A DNA stretch of 36,680 nt from Bdellovibrionales bacterium CG10_big_fil_rev_8_21_14_0_10_45_34 (GCA_002778785.1 PEZS01000001.1:87552-124231); one strand, 5' to 3'. Positions 24,497-32,938 are shown, counted from the first letter of the stretch. Notes: generated from the sequence alone by a model not told the origin. Numbers and translations are program-made.

Positions 24497-25549
24497 CTAG
24501 CAGCAGGCGCCGACGGCGCTATCGCTCCCGGTAGAAGTTGTCGATGGCCCGCAATCAAATAGTCCGAAGTGGGTGCCCGTATCTCCAATAATTCGAAAGT
24601 ATTGAGCGTAACGAGTGTCTTTCAGCATTGACGCTGTATTACTGCATACCGCAATCGCTTTTCCTTTTTCAAAGGTATGGTGGTCATCAAGAACAAAGGC
24701 ATTAGGGCTGTTTTGTATACCGCCCAAATAGGTCGCGATTTGACCGAAGTCTTCGCAGCGATCTTCAAGTTGCAATTTGAAAGCGCGAACCGAAATCGAA
24801 TAGAAATCGATCATTCCAGCGAGCTTTTGAATTTCAGCATTGTTAAGGGAAATTCGCGTGCGTGAAGTCACCCTATAGTCGGGGCAGTTTAATTCTAAGA
24901 GCATTCTTCGGAAGTCCTCAGTGTACATGGCTCCCCCAAGGCACTCCCCAACGAGTGTTGCGTCTTCCGTCAGTTCTTTGGGAATCCGTCTTCCTGAGAA
25001 AACATCGGAAAAGTAAAGTTCTCCTCCTGGTTTTAAAACGCGAAAAATTTCAGAGAATACTCGCTTTTTGTTGGGCGATAGATTGATGACGCAATTAGAA
25101 ACCACCACGTCAATTGACTCTGATTTTATGCCGGCACCTTCAAGGTCCTCGATATAGCCTTTGATAAAAGTAACGTTGGGTTCGTTGTATCCGAATTGCT
25201 GTGTGTGATAATCCAGATGTTTTTTTGCTACAGCAATTTGTTCTTCTGTCATATCTACGCCAATCACTCGGCCTCGAGGGCCGACGAGCTTAGAAAGCAG
25301 AAAGCAGTCGCGTCCGGTGCCACTGCCAAGATCTAGAACTGTTTTTCCTTCAAGAGCGTGTGGAATTGGTGAGCCACACCCGTAAAATTTATCTTTTACT
25401 TCATCATGAATTTCTTTGAGAATCTCGCGCAAGTGGAGCGGCATACTGTCGGCCGTACAGCATGCGCTTGTTTTTAAGTCCTCACTCGATTTTAAGATTT
25501 TCCCATAATACTCTTTTACACTTTCAAGGCCCTGATTGTTCGTACTCAT
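24497..25549 (-). CDS. arsM: Arsenite S-adenosylmethionine methyltransferase ArsM
   Basis: A 350-residue class I methyltransferase that methylates trivalent arsenic. The SAM site is VLDLGSGTGRD at 71-81. The arsenic-binding cysteines of the family are present: C30/C31 (SACCTAD), C58 (YGCGSP), C153 (SNCVINL) and C203 (GECLGGA). The C-terminal extension after about 265 is usual for bacterial ArsM, and the last residues GACC add a vicinal cysteine pair. ATG 25549 has GGAGG nine bases upstream, one base after the previous stop. Its product, dimethylarsenite, is the substrate for ArsS in the same operon. Confidence 0.96.
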   Translation of the reverse strand: MSTNNQGLESVKEYYGKILKSSEDLKTSACCTADSMPLHLREILKEIHDEVKDKFYGCGSPIPHALEGKTVLDLGSGTGRDCFLLSKLVGPRGRVIGVDMTEEQIAVAKKHLDYHTQQFGYNEPNVTFIKGYIEDLEGAGIKSESIDVVVSNCVINLSPNKKRVFSEIFRVLKPGGELYFSDVFSGRRIPKELTEDATLVGECLGGAMYTEDFRRMLLELNCPDYRVTSRTRISLNNAEIQKLAGMIDFYSISVRAFKLQLEDRCEDFGQIATYLGGIQNSPNAFVLDDHHTFEKGKAIAVCSNTASMLKDTRYAQYFRIIGDTGTHFGLFDCGPSTTSTGSDSAVGACC

Positions 25550-25550
25550 A

Positions 25551-26693
25551 TTAAGTTACCTCCTTCAAGTTAAGCGCACTTTGCAGCTCGCGCTGGCGAC
25601 TGACGCGCCAAATTCTCTGATCCAGAAAAAAGTGATGTCCGACAATTCCAAAGTAAATCACTATGGCCCAAAGATGTCCCTGTTTTTGGATCCATTCTCC
25701 GCTCGGCGACGTCCAATCGCCAAGATTCCAGACAATCCACGCGAATCCGGCTCCTGCGATCCAGCAGGCCATAAGGTAATTGAAAGGCTTTCGATGGATA
25801 AGACCGACTAGCGGGCCCGAGTCCTTTTTAGAGGCACGCCTGTTTCCAAACACCCAAACAATCGCTAAATATTGAATATTGTGAAAGAGCGAGTTCATCA
25901 CCGCAATCATCATAAACATTTGAGCGCCATTCTGAGCCTGCTGAAAAAAAGGCTCTCTTGGTGCAATCCAGTAAAACATTGTGGCATAAAAAATCAGGCA
26001 GCCTAGTGTGTATGCGATATGCATAGGAAAACGCTCTTTATTACCGGCACGCGTAGAAAAGTAGAGCTTCGCGATAAAGAAGAGAGCGATCACGCTAATA
26101 ACAGGAGTTAAACTGGCCACGGTCGATAAAAAGTGACCGTATCCTATCAAGGCGCTTGGAAATGCTAGCGCCAATTTAAATTTCAGCAAGAAAAATATTT
26201 GCGGTGGGACTACTGCCAAATAAATCGAATTCAAGATTGAGTTTCGGATGGCAATATTTCCATCGTGCGACTTTCTAAGATAAATTGAAACAAAACCAAA
26301 GTGTTGTCTGGCGTTGTGATAGAGACTCCAGCAAAAAAGGCCAAACCCGTAGAGTTCAAGAGGCGCTGTCGAATTCATTCTCATGTTGAGAAACGCAGCA
26401 AACATTGGTGCTACAACGAAAATAAGTGATCCGAACAAGAGCGGTTTATTCTCGCTAAAAAATGACCGATCCATGTAAGTCCGTGTCCATGTCGAAAAAA
26501 AGTGGGCTCCCTCAAAAAAAATAATCCAGATCCAAAACAAGATAGGCAACAGCCAAGGGACTGCCCAAACAGTGACTGGAAGAGCCAATGTCAGTGCGGC
26601 GCCTCCGAGGATGAGACTGTAGTCAAAGCCCTTTGATACAAACCATTTTGATTCGGTCGGCACAGATTCAACAGCGACTCCGGCGATATTCAT
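25551..26693 (-). CDS. His-rich polytopic membrane protein, unknown, between arsS and arsM
   Basis: A 380-residue protein with roughly ten hydrophobic segments. I do not recognise a characterised family. Histidines recur at membrane edges: FFEGAHFF, YHNARQHFGF, LFHNIQYLAIVW and, near the end, GHHFFLDQRIWR, together with GYGHFLS. This H, HxxxQH, HxxQ and HHxxxD pattern is reminiscent of membrane metal-dependent oxygenases, desaturases or heme proteins, but that is inference. ATG 26693 overlaps the arsS stop (ATGA), and the gene ends one base before arsM. Such tight coupling suggests a dedicated step or an export role in arsenosugar metabolism. Confidence 0.82.
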   Translation of the reverse strand: MNIAGVAVESVPTESKWFVSKGFDYSLILGGAALTLALPVTVWAVPWLLPILFWIWIIFFEGAHFFSTWTRTYMDRSFFSENKPLLFGSLIFVVAPMFAAFLNMRMNSTAPLELYGFGLFCWSLYHNARQHFGFVSIYLRKSHDGNIAIRNSILNSIYLAVVPPQIFFLLKFKLALAFPSALIGYGHFLSTVASLTPVISVIALFFIAKLYFSTRAGNKERFPMHIAYTLGCLIFYATMFYWIAPREPFFQQAQNGAQMFMMIAVMNSLFHNIQYLAIVWVFGNRRASKKDSGPLVGLIHRKPFNYLMACWIAGAGFAWIVWNLGDWTSPSGEWIQKQGHLWAIVIYFGIVGHHFFLDQRIWRVSRQRELQSALNLKEVT

Positions 26694-27646
26694 ACAAGTG
26701 CTCCTCCGCAAGAACTCCCTGCGCCCGCGGTACAAGCGTAGCAATGATCTGCGACAGTAATTCGGTTGTTCTCGAAGTTATCAAATGAATGGATATCCCA
26801 GATGCCGGTTCTCCCACTTCCAAGGGGTAGCTCGAGCATCTGGTTGAAGTCGCAATCGAAGAGTTCGCCGTTCCAGCTTACTGAGATTAGATTTTTACAC
26901 ATGACCCCAGTTAAAGCCTTGGAGTTAAAGCTGTTCGCGAGAAGATCCATGTACTGCTCAAGTCTTTTGGACTTTTCTAGATCAACTAGAAATCGCTTAA
27001 TAGGCATGTTGGTGATTGTGAAAAGATGATTGAATTCAATTCCAAATAATTCTCTGAGTTCTTTTTTGTAATCGATCTCAAGCTTCTGTTGAGATGGAGG
27101 TAGAGAAGGGCCTGTTGGGTTGTAGACGAGGTCTAGATTCAAGTTTGAATCTAATTTGCCGTAACCGAGATTATTTAGAATCCTAAGCGCTTCGATGCTC
27201 TTATTAAACACGCCAGCTCCTCTCTGTCGTTCGACATTCTCTTTTGAGTAGCACGGAAGCGAGGCGACGATATGCACATGGTTTTCTTTTAGGAACTGAG
27301 CTGTGTCTTGTTGATCTTTCTCGAATAAAATTGTTAGATTGCACCGATCGATCACTTTCTTATTTAAATTTCTTGCGGCAATCACAAGTTTTCGAAAATA
27401 TGGGTTTAATTCAGGCGCTCCACCGGTGATGTCAACCGTTTCAATTGTTTTTGAAGCGGCCAACAACTCAATGACTCGATCTACAGTTTTTTCATCCATG
27501 TTTTCGGTTCGAAGGGGGCTCGATTCGACATGGCAGTGATGGCACGCCTGATTACAGCGACGTCCAATGTTCACTTGCAAAATTTGAACGCTTGATCGCT
27601 TCAGCGTTAGGCCGTGTTTTTCTAAGGTAGAGGTGAATGACTGCAT
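26690..27646 (-). CDS. arsS: Arsenosugar biosynthesis radical SAM protein ArsS
   Basis: A 318-residue radical SAM enzyme that transfers the 5'-deoxyadenosyl group of SAM to dimethylarsenite, the committing step to arsenosugars. The cluster motif is C31-xxx-C35-xx-C38 (CNQACHHC), followed by VDITGGAPELNPYF. The Cys-rich C-terminal domain ends with HCYACTAGAGSSCGGAL; in some relatives a cysteine of this region is selenocysteine, but here every position is coded as Cys. ATG 27646 overlaps the transporter stop (TAATG) with GAGGAG eight to nine bases upstream. Longer frames to 27793 are ruled out by this overlap. Confidence 0.94.
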   Translation of the reverse strand: MQSFTSTLEKHGLTLKRSSVQILQVNIGRRCNQACHHCHVESSPLRTENMDEKTVDRVIELLAASKTIETVDITGGAPELNPYFRKLVIAARNLNKKVIDRCNLTILFEKDQQDTAQFLKENHVHIVASLPCYSKENVERQRGAGVFNKSIEALRILNNLGYGKLDSNLNLDLVYNPTGPSLPPSQQKLEIDYKKELRELFGIEFNHLFTITNMPIKRFLVDLEKSKRLEQYMDLLANSFNSKALTGVMCKNLISVSWNGELFDCDFNQMLELPLGSGRTGIWDIHSFDNFENNRITVADHCYACTAGAGSSCGGALV

Positions 27647-28772
27647 TAGAGAACTCCTCGTAAAAAGTAGAATCCTATAAATCCGAGGGCGCCTGCAACC
27701 GGCAAAGTGATCACCCACGCTAATAGAATTCTTACGATTGCACCCCAGTGGGCTTGCTTCGTAACAGCTCCAATTCCAAAAAGGGCTCCACACGACACGT
27801 GGGTCGTAGAGACGGGCAAGCCAAAGTTAGATGCGCCGATGACGATAGCACTTGTCACCAAATTGGCCGTAAAACCCTGGCCGTCATTCATTGACGTGAT
27901 TTGATGTGACATCGTTTCAGCGATTCGGCGAGCAAAGAAGATTCCGCCGGCCGCCATCGCGAGCGATACGACCACGATCGAGGGCAAGGGGGTCATAAAG
28001 CTTCCAACGATTAAAATGGCCGCAATCTTTGGAGTGTCATTCATGCCTCTTGCAAAGCCTACAAGACCGGCGCTCAGGAAGTGGGCTGTATCTAGCAACG
28101 ATTTCGCGCTGACATCCCAAATTTTTCCAACATACCGCTCTTCGCAGCTAACGGTCGTACCGATCGATATTGTTGGAGTCATTGAGATCTGTACCATTGC
28201 TGCAGACGAACCCGGTAGAGTGCCTGGTGGCGCCGCCATGAGAACCTCATTTCCAACACATAAACAGCTCTCTCTCATTATGCCCATTCTTTTCCGCGAA
28301 TAACTAAGAATGGGATAAAGGACAACCGTGCCCGCAATCGCAATGAAGGGGCTCAAAATGAGGGGAAGTACGAAAGCGGAATTCAATTGCGCAAAATTAA
28401 CGCCTTCTGAAGATGCCAGAAGGCCGGTCCCCACGAGAGCTCCGGTTAAAGCATGTGTAGTTGAAATCGGAAACCCTAGCCGAGTTGCCAGTATCACAGT
28501 CGAAGCGGCAGCAAATGCTACCGACAAAGAAAAGGAAGTTAGCTGAGCAACTTGATCGGGCACGAGGCCCTTTCCAGAAAAATTAACCATAAGCTTCTGC
28601 GCGAAAAAAAAGCCGCTAAAGAACCAAGAAAAGTGGTCAAAGTGGCCCAGGTCAGTGCGATTTTATATGATGCCGTTCGACTTCCAAAAAGGGTCGCCAC
28701 CCCTTTAAAATTATCATTGGCGCCATTGGAAACTGCCAGAAAGACTCCGACAGCCAAGATCATAAATATCAT
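27646..28772 (-). pseudogene. PiT-family phosphate/arsenate-type transporter, frameshifted in a T8 run
   Basis: The first frame (from ATG 28772 with AAGGAG upstream) gives the start of a PiT transporter, including the signature NGANDNFKGVATLFGS. It leaves the correct frame at a run of eight T (28604-28611) and stops at 28539. The remainder continues in the -1 frame to 27646 and contains GFPISTTHALTGALVG and PVSTTHVSCGALFGIG, the duplicated PiT signature. The joined product would be about 375 residues, a normal length. PiT proteins move phosphate, and arsenate as an analogue, with a cation. The run may be a sequencing error, a true mutation or a slippage site. It heads the arsenosugar operon. 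Confidence 0.85.
28604..28611 (-). repeat. T8 homopolymer at the frameshift point
   Basis: Read on the coding strand the zero frame is GCT-TTT-TTT-TCG, so the heptamer T-TTT-TTT has the form of a -1 slippery site. Nine T would restore the frame directly. It marks the exact place where the two parts of the transporter separate. Confidence 0.8.
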
Positions 28773-28916
28773 ATTGGTCTAGCTCCTTCAAACTCCTCAA
28801 AATTAAAGGCAGTTCATCATCTATCTGTGACCGAGGAGATCGATTTCTTACAAAAAAAGTAATTTATTCGATACTTCTGCCACTCATAGCTGAAAGTTCA
28901 AAAGGGATGGCATCAA

Positions 28917-29396
28917 ATGAGCAATATCAAAGACGACATTTTCGAGAAAATTAAGAGTGAAAGAGGAGGTCTAGCTTCGATACATTTAGCCTTTTCGGAG
29001 TTTACTCAGGGCGTCGCTGCGCACTACGATTTCTATAAGTCCATAATGCTAAACGAAGGTCTCCCTCTTGGAAGATCAGACCGAGAATTTCTGGCCGTTG
29101 AAACCAGTCGATTGAATCAGTGTCCCTATTGTGTCGCACATCACGCGGAGGCTCTAAAGCACAGCGGGTCCGAACCTGCAGGGGGAAAACTCGAGATTCT
29201 AAAAGCACTGGCGCACACAATGACTTTGGAGCCATGGAAATCATCCCCTCTTTTTACCCAGTTTATCGCTCAGGGATTTTCACAGGCCCAATGGCAGCAT
29301 GCCGTAATGGTCGTATCCTACTTTAACTTCGTAAATCGGTGCGCCCATGCAATGAATCTAGAAATAGAACCGGACTTCAAGGACACCTGTCGCTGA
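28917..29396 (+). CDS. AhpD-like peroxidase-related protein
   Basis: A 159-residue member of the CMD/AhpD group. The motif is C69-x-x-C72 followed by H75 and H76 (CPYCVAHHAEAL), typical of alkylhydroperoxidase-like reductases. The rest is helical. ATG 28917 has AAAGGGATGG some eight bases upstream. It is divergent from the arsenosugar operon across about 144 bases, and other arsenosugar clusters are known to include a small peroxidase-like AhpD homolog, so it may be that accessory protein. Substrate unknown. Confidence 0.88.
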   Translation: MSNIKDDIFEKIKSERGGLASIHLAFSEFTQGVAAHYDFYKSIMLNEGLPLGRSDREFLAVETSRLNQCPYCVAHHAEALKHSGSEPAGGKLEILKALAHTMTLEPWKSSPLFTQFIAQGFSQAQWQHAVMVVSYFNFVNRCAHAMNLEIEPDFKDTCR

Positions 29397-29637
29397 TGCC
29401 CTTGCGATTTGAAAGTCTGAGTCGCAATCCAATCGCCGTCAAACATATGACGAACCCGATCCAAGGTGGGAGTATAGTGAGTAAAAAGCCACCGAGACTG
29501 AGTGTCGAGAGAACTAGAATTAGAAATAGGCGCCAGTGAATTTCAATGGAAGCTAAATGCACTCCCATTCCGCTGAAGTTTATCGCCAGCGACACGAGAT
29601 ATCCCCCGACAAATAGGATGGGCCAATACTTTTTCAC
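29377..29637 (-). CDS. Small membrane protein, unknown
   Basis: An 86-residue protein with probably three membrane segments (YWPILFVGGYLVSLAIN, WRLFLILVLSTLSLGGFLL, WIGFVICLTAIGLRL) and a basic tail. It is not recognised. GTG 29637 is the only reasonable start and has no clear ribosome site. The 3' end overlaps the AhpD-like gene by 20 bases on the opposite strand. It follows the flavin-reductase fusion gene in the same direction after 28 bases, so they may be cotranscribed. Confidence 0.6.
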   Translation of the reverse strand: MKKYWPILFVGGYLVSLAINFSGMGVHLASIEIHWRLFLILVLSTLSLGGFLLTILPPWIGFVICLTAIGLRLRLSNRKGISDRCP

Positions 29638-29665
29638 GACTCAGGAAATTCGACGAAGAGCCATG

Positions 29666-31804
29666 CTAATTCCGCCTCCAGCTATGAAACCGAGAAAGCC
29701 ATTTCAACGCGATTTGCGGAGCATTTTGTTTCTTCCAGACACCTGCTACGTATTTGTTAGCTTCTGCAAACGTGGGATAAATGTGAATGGTTCCCAGAAT
29801 TTTGTTGAGTCCCAATCCGTGCTTCATTGCGGTAACAAATTCTGAAATTATGTCGCCCGCGTGGTCGCCCACAATTGTCACGCCCAATATTTTGTCTGAT
29901 CCGAGCTTTGTGAGAACTCGAACAAAACCATGGGCTTCGCTTTCTGCAATAGCGCGATCAAGGTCATCAATGCCATAGTGAGAGATCTCATATGATATGC
30001 CTTTTTCTTTGGCTTCGATTTCATTGAGGCCAACTCGAGCCACCTCGGGATCTGTAAAGGTACACCAAGGGATGACTCGATAATCGACTTTATAAGTTTT
30101 AAACGGGCTAAATAATGCGTTCACTGCCACGTACCACGCCTGGTGGGCCGCCGTATGAGTGAATTGATAAGGCCCGGTGACATCGCCGCAAACAAAAATA
30201 TTGGGATAATTCGTCGTTCGCATGTAATCGTCAGCTACGACAGTTCCGCGATTGGAGATTTCAATATTCAGTTTTTCGAGACCGAACCCGGTGACATTGG
30301 CTTTTCGGCCAAGCGCGACCAGTATTTCGTCAAACGGAATTTCTACCTCGCGTCCTTCGAATTCACATACTAATATTTTTTTTGCAGAATCGACCCGCAG
30401 AGCCTTGTGACCTGTACGAACCGAAATATTCTCTTTGCTAAATTTATCTGACACATGTTGAGAAACCATTTCGTCTTCACGAGACAAAATGCGGGAAGAC
30501 ATTTCGACTAAAGTCACCTTTGACCCGAAGCGCGCAAAACTCTGCGCAAGTTCGCAACCGATGGGACCTCCTCCCAGAACGATTAAACGTTCCGGAAGCT
30601 CGCGAATATTCCAGATATTATCACTGGTCAAAAACGAAATCTCCGAAAGACCTGGGATAGAAGGAACAAGTGGCGAGGCTCCGGTTGCGACAACGATATT
30701 TTTGGTGGTGAGTACTTTACCATTCACTTCAACTTCATATGGCGATTTTATCTTTGCTGCTCCGATAATGCAGTCGACACCAAGGCCCGCGTAGCGCTCC
30801 ACAGAATCGTGGGGCTCGATATCTTTTATGACATTCTGAACTCGCTCCATCACTTTGCTAAAATCAAAAGTGGGGTTATGCCTGTCTAAGCCAAATTCCT
30901 CTGCACGCTTAAAATAACTTAAAATTTTTGCCGACCGAATCAGCGCCTTGCTGGGAACACAGCCGGTATTGAGGCAGTCGCCCCCCATCTTATGCTTTTC
31001 AATGAGAGCCACCTTAGCTTTTACGGCTGCGGCAATATAAGATGAAACAAGTCCCGCTGAGCCCCCACCGATCACGATCATGTTATAGTCAAATTTGCTT
31101 GGGCGTTTAAAATTTTTGAGATGTTTTCTAGACTTGATAAATCCGATCACGGATTTTGAGACAAATGGAAGCACGCCTATTAGAGCAAACGAAATCAGAA
31201 GCCCTGGAGAGAGAATCCCTCGTAGAGAGGTGATTTCAGCAAGCTCGGTGCCGGCATTAACGTAAACAGCAGTGCCAGCAAGCATACCTAATTGGCTCAC
31301 AAAAAAGTACGTCGCTGTTTTTATGGAAGTGAGTCCCATCACCAGATTAATTAAGAAAAATGGAAATACGGGAACTAAGCGCAATGTGAAGAGATAGAAT
31401 GCTCCCTCTTTTTTAACACCGGCGTTAATACTTTGAAGCCGATCCCCGAAGCGCCTTTCAACAAAATCCTTAAAAAGAAAGCGTGACGCAAGAAAGGCAA
31501 GTGTCGCACCGACAGTGCTAGCAAAGGAGACAATGACGGTGCCTATCCAAAAGCCAAACAGCATACCTCCAGCTAAAGTTAAAACGGTGGCGCCGGGAAG
31601 CGAAAGACCCGTAGCCAACACATAAATAAGAAAATAAATTCCAATTGTTTGCCAGGGATTTGCTTGAAAATAAAGTTCAAGCAAATCCTTCTTTGACTTC
31701 AAGGTTTCGATTGTCAGCAGTTGATCAAGATTTTGCGATTTCGCGAAAAGGAGCAGGCCCAGTGCCACAGCAATAAACCCAACCTTTAGAACAACTTTTT
31801 TCAT
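29666..31804 (-). CDS. TVP38/TMEM64 membrane domain fused to flavin disulfide reductase
   Basis: A 712-residue fusion. Residues 1 to about 225 form a TVP38/DedA-like membrane domain (LPGATVLTLAGGMLFG and RLVPVFPFFLINLVMG are its two re-entrant-loop motifs). From about 238 comes a pyridine-nucleotide disulfide oxidoreductase: FAD site GGGSAG at 246-251, redox pair C277/C282 in GGDCLNTGCVPSK, NAD(P)H site VLGGGPIGCELAQ, second FAD segment VFVCGDVTG, and dimer motif HIYPTFAEA. Database names often call this mercuric reductase, but the C-terminal vicinal cysteines of MerA are missing (it ends SWRRN) and there is no HMA domain. ATG 31804 has AAAGGA upstream. The natural disulfide substrate, perhaps in the membrane, is unknown. 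Confidence 0.93.
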   Translation of the reverse strand: MKKVVLKVGFIAVALGLLLFAKSQNLDQLLTIETLKSKKDLLELYFQANPWQTIGIYFLIYVLATGLSLPGATVLTLAGGMLFGFWIGTVIVSFASTVGATLAFLASRFLFKDFVERRFGDRLQSINAGVKKEGAFYLFTLRLVPVFPFFLINLVMGLTSIKTATYFFVSQLGMLAGTAVYVNAGTELAEITSLRGILSPGLLISFALIGVLPFVSKSVIGFIKSRKHLKNFKRPSKFDYNMIVIGGGSAGLVSSYIAAAVKAKVALIEKHKMGGDCLNTGCVPSKALIRSAKILSYFKRAEEFGLDRHNPTFDFSKVMERVQNVIKDIEPHDSVERYAGLGVDCIIGAAKIKSPYEVEVNGKVLTTKNIVVATGASPLVPSIPGLSEISFLTSDNIWNIRELPERLIVLGGGPIGCELAQSFARFGSKVTLVEMSSRILSREDEMVSQHVSDKFSKENISVRTGHKALRVDSAKKILVCEFEGREVEIPFDEILVALGRKANVTGFGLEKLNIEISNRGTVVADDYMRTTNYPNIFVCGDVTGPYQFTHTAAHQAWYVAVNALFSPFKTYKVDYRVIPWCTFTDPEVARVGLNEIEAKEKGISYEISHYGIDDLDRAIAESEAHGFVRVLTKLGSDKILGVTIVGDHAGDIISEFVTAMKHGLGLNKILGTIHIYPTFAEANKYVAGVWKKQNAPQIALKWLSRFHSWRRN

Positions 31805-31832
31805 TTTAAAGCATCCTTTCGCAGCAATTTTT

Positions 31833-31848
31833 CTTACACATCTGTAAG
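31833..31848. promoter_or_regulatory. Inverted repeat CTTACA-N4-TGTAAG
   Basis: A perfect 6+6 repeat with spacer CATC, 29 bases upstream of the reductase-fusion start. The TTACA/TGTAA ends also occur in the large palindrome about 30 bases away, so the same regulator may bind both. It would lie in the 5' leader of the minus-strand transcript. Confidence 0.5.
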
Positions 31849-31861
31849 TGGCGCTCAGGCC

Positions 31862-31897
31862 CATTTTATTACAGTTAAATTTAACTGTAATAAAATG
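31862..31897. promoter_or_regulatory. 36-bp perfect palindrome forming two overlapping divergent promoters
   Basis: The left arm CATTTTATTACAGTTAAA (31862-31879) is followed by its exact complement. On the plus strand ATTACA (31868-31873) and TAAAAT (31891-31896) lie 17 bases apart, a good -35/-10 pair. By symmetry the same pair exists on the minus strand. It sits almost midway between the start codons of the reductase fusion (58 bases) and the DUF547 gene (51 bases). One bound dimer would shut both promoters. Confidence 0.75.
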
Positions 31898-31947
31898 CCT
31901 CCCCCAACCACTTACTTGCGTAGGCATGTCAGTTCAAAGGAGTGTAT

Positions 31948-32856
31948 ATGCATCTAAACCACAAACAAATAGCTTCAGTCCTTGGGTTCCTGCTCTGCTT
32001 CGCCGCGGCGGGATCAGATGTCTTTGCGAGCGGAACTGAGGAGCCTGTTTATGTCCCATCTGCGCGCTCCATTAACCATGACCATGCGGCCTGGACCAAG
32101 GTCCTTAGCAGGTATGTTACCGTCGAGGGCGGGACTAGTGTGGTCGACTACAAAAGACTCAAAGCCAACCAGCGAGAGTTGGATTCTTACATTGAAACAC
32201 TTCAGTCTGTAGCCGGCACGGAGTTTAGGGAATTTTCTGGTGACCAGAGACTGGCATTTCTCATTAACGCGTATAATGCCTTTACCCTTCGACTTATCCT
32301 AAACAATTATCCCGATAAGATGACGAAGACAGAGACCAAAATAGTTGATGGGAAAGATCAAACCATCTCGATCCGCTCAATACGAAATATTCCCGTTTCG
32401 CGAGGATTTTCGAATTTGGGAGCATCGCCATGGAAAGACAAATTCTTTAAGCTATTTTCCGACGAGCACAGTCTGGATGAGATTGAGCACGAGATGATTC
32501 GCGCTAAGTTCAATGAGCCCAGAATACATTTTGCGGTAGTGTGTGCCTCAATAGGTTGCCCGATGTTAAGACCTGAGGCCTATGTGGCTGATCGCCTGAA
32601 AGATCAGCTAGAGGATGCAACGATCTCCTTTTTAAAACTAAGACCAGGGCATCGCTTTGACCCCCAAACGAAAACACTATACCTATCTTCTATTTTCGAC
32701 TGGTACGGAAAGGATTTCGAAAAGACCGGAGGCACCGTCAAAGACTTTGTTGCACAAAGAATGGCTTCTAATCCTGACGAAGCAAATCTGATCAAAAGTA
32801 GCGACACTAAAATCAAGTTTCTCGACTACGATTGGTCACTCAACGAAAAAAAATGA
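31948..32856 (+). CDS. DUF547-containing secreted protein
   Basis: A 302-residue exported protein. A signal peptide ends near DVFAS (about residue 32). The DUF547 domain follows with its hallmarks LAFLINAYNAFTLRLI, RIHFAVVCASIGCPMLRPEA and SSIFDWYGKDFE. The domain has a cysteine-peptidase-like fold in some relatives, but no activity is established. ATG 31948 has AAAGGAG five bases upstream, better than GTG 31942. DUF547 genes frequently neighbour TVP38 and flavin-reductase genes, and here they share one bidirectional promoter. Confidence 0.92.
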   Translation: MHLNHKQIASVLGFLLCFAAAGSDVFASGTEEPVYVPSARSINHDHAAWTKVLSRYVTVEGGTSVVDYKRLKANQRELDSYIETLQSVAGTEFREFSGDQRLAFLINAYNAFTLRLILNNYPDKMTKTETKIVDGKDQTISIRSIRNIPVSRGFSNLGASPWKDKFFKLFSDEHSLDEIEHEMIRAKFNEPRIHFAVVCASIGCPMLRPEAYVADRLKDQLEDATISFLKLRPGHRFDPQTKTLYLSSIFDWYGKDFEKTGGTVKDFVAQRMASNPDEANLIKSSDTKIKFLDYDWSLNEKK

Positions 32857-32938
32857 ATCACGCTGTAAGAAAATTGCAAAAATCTCCACTTATTGATGTG
32901 CGGATTGTATCCCACAAAACTTCAATGAGGAGGATTTT

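Noticed and set aside
26690-26760. Selenocysteine in the C-terminal motif of ArsS
   Set aside because: All positions of CYACTAGAGSSC are ordinary Cys codons and there is no in-frame TGA before the true stop.
27647-27793. Longer N-terminus for ArsS (frame open to 27793)
   Set aside because: It would overlap the PiT coding sequence by about 147 bases, whereas ATG 27646 has a good ribosome site and a TAATG junction.
29666-31804. Calling the flavin enzyme MerA and merging it with the mer operon
   Set aside because: It lacks the C-terminal vicinal cysteines and HMA domain, lies on the other strand, and is separated from merR by two unrelated genes.
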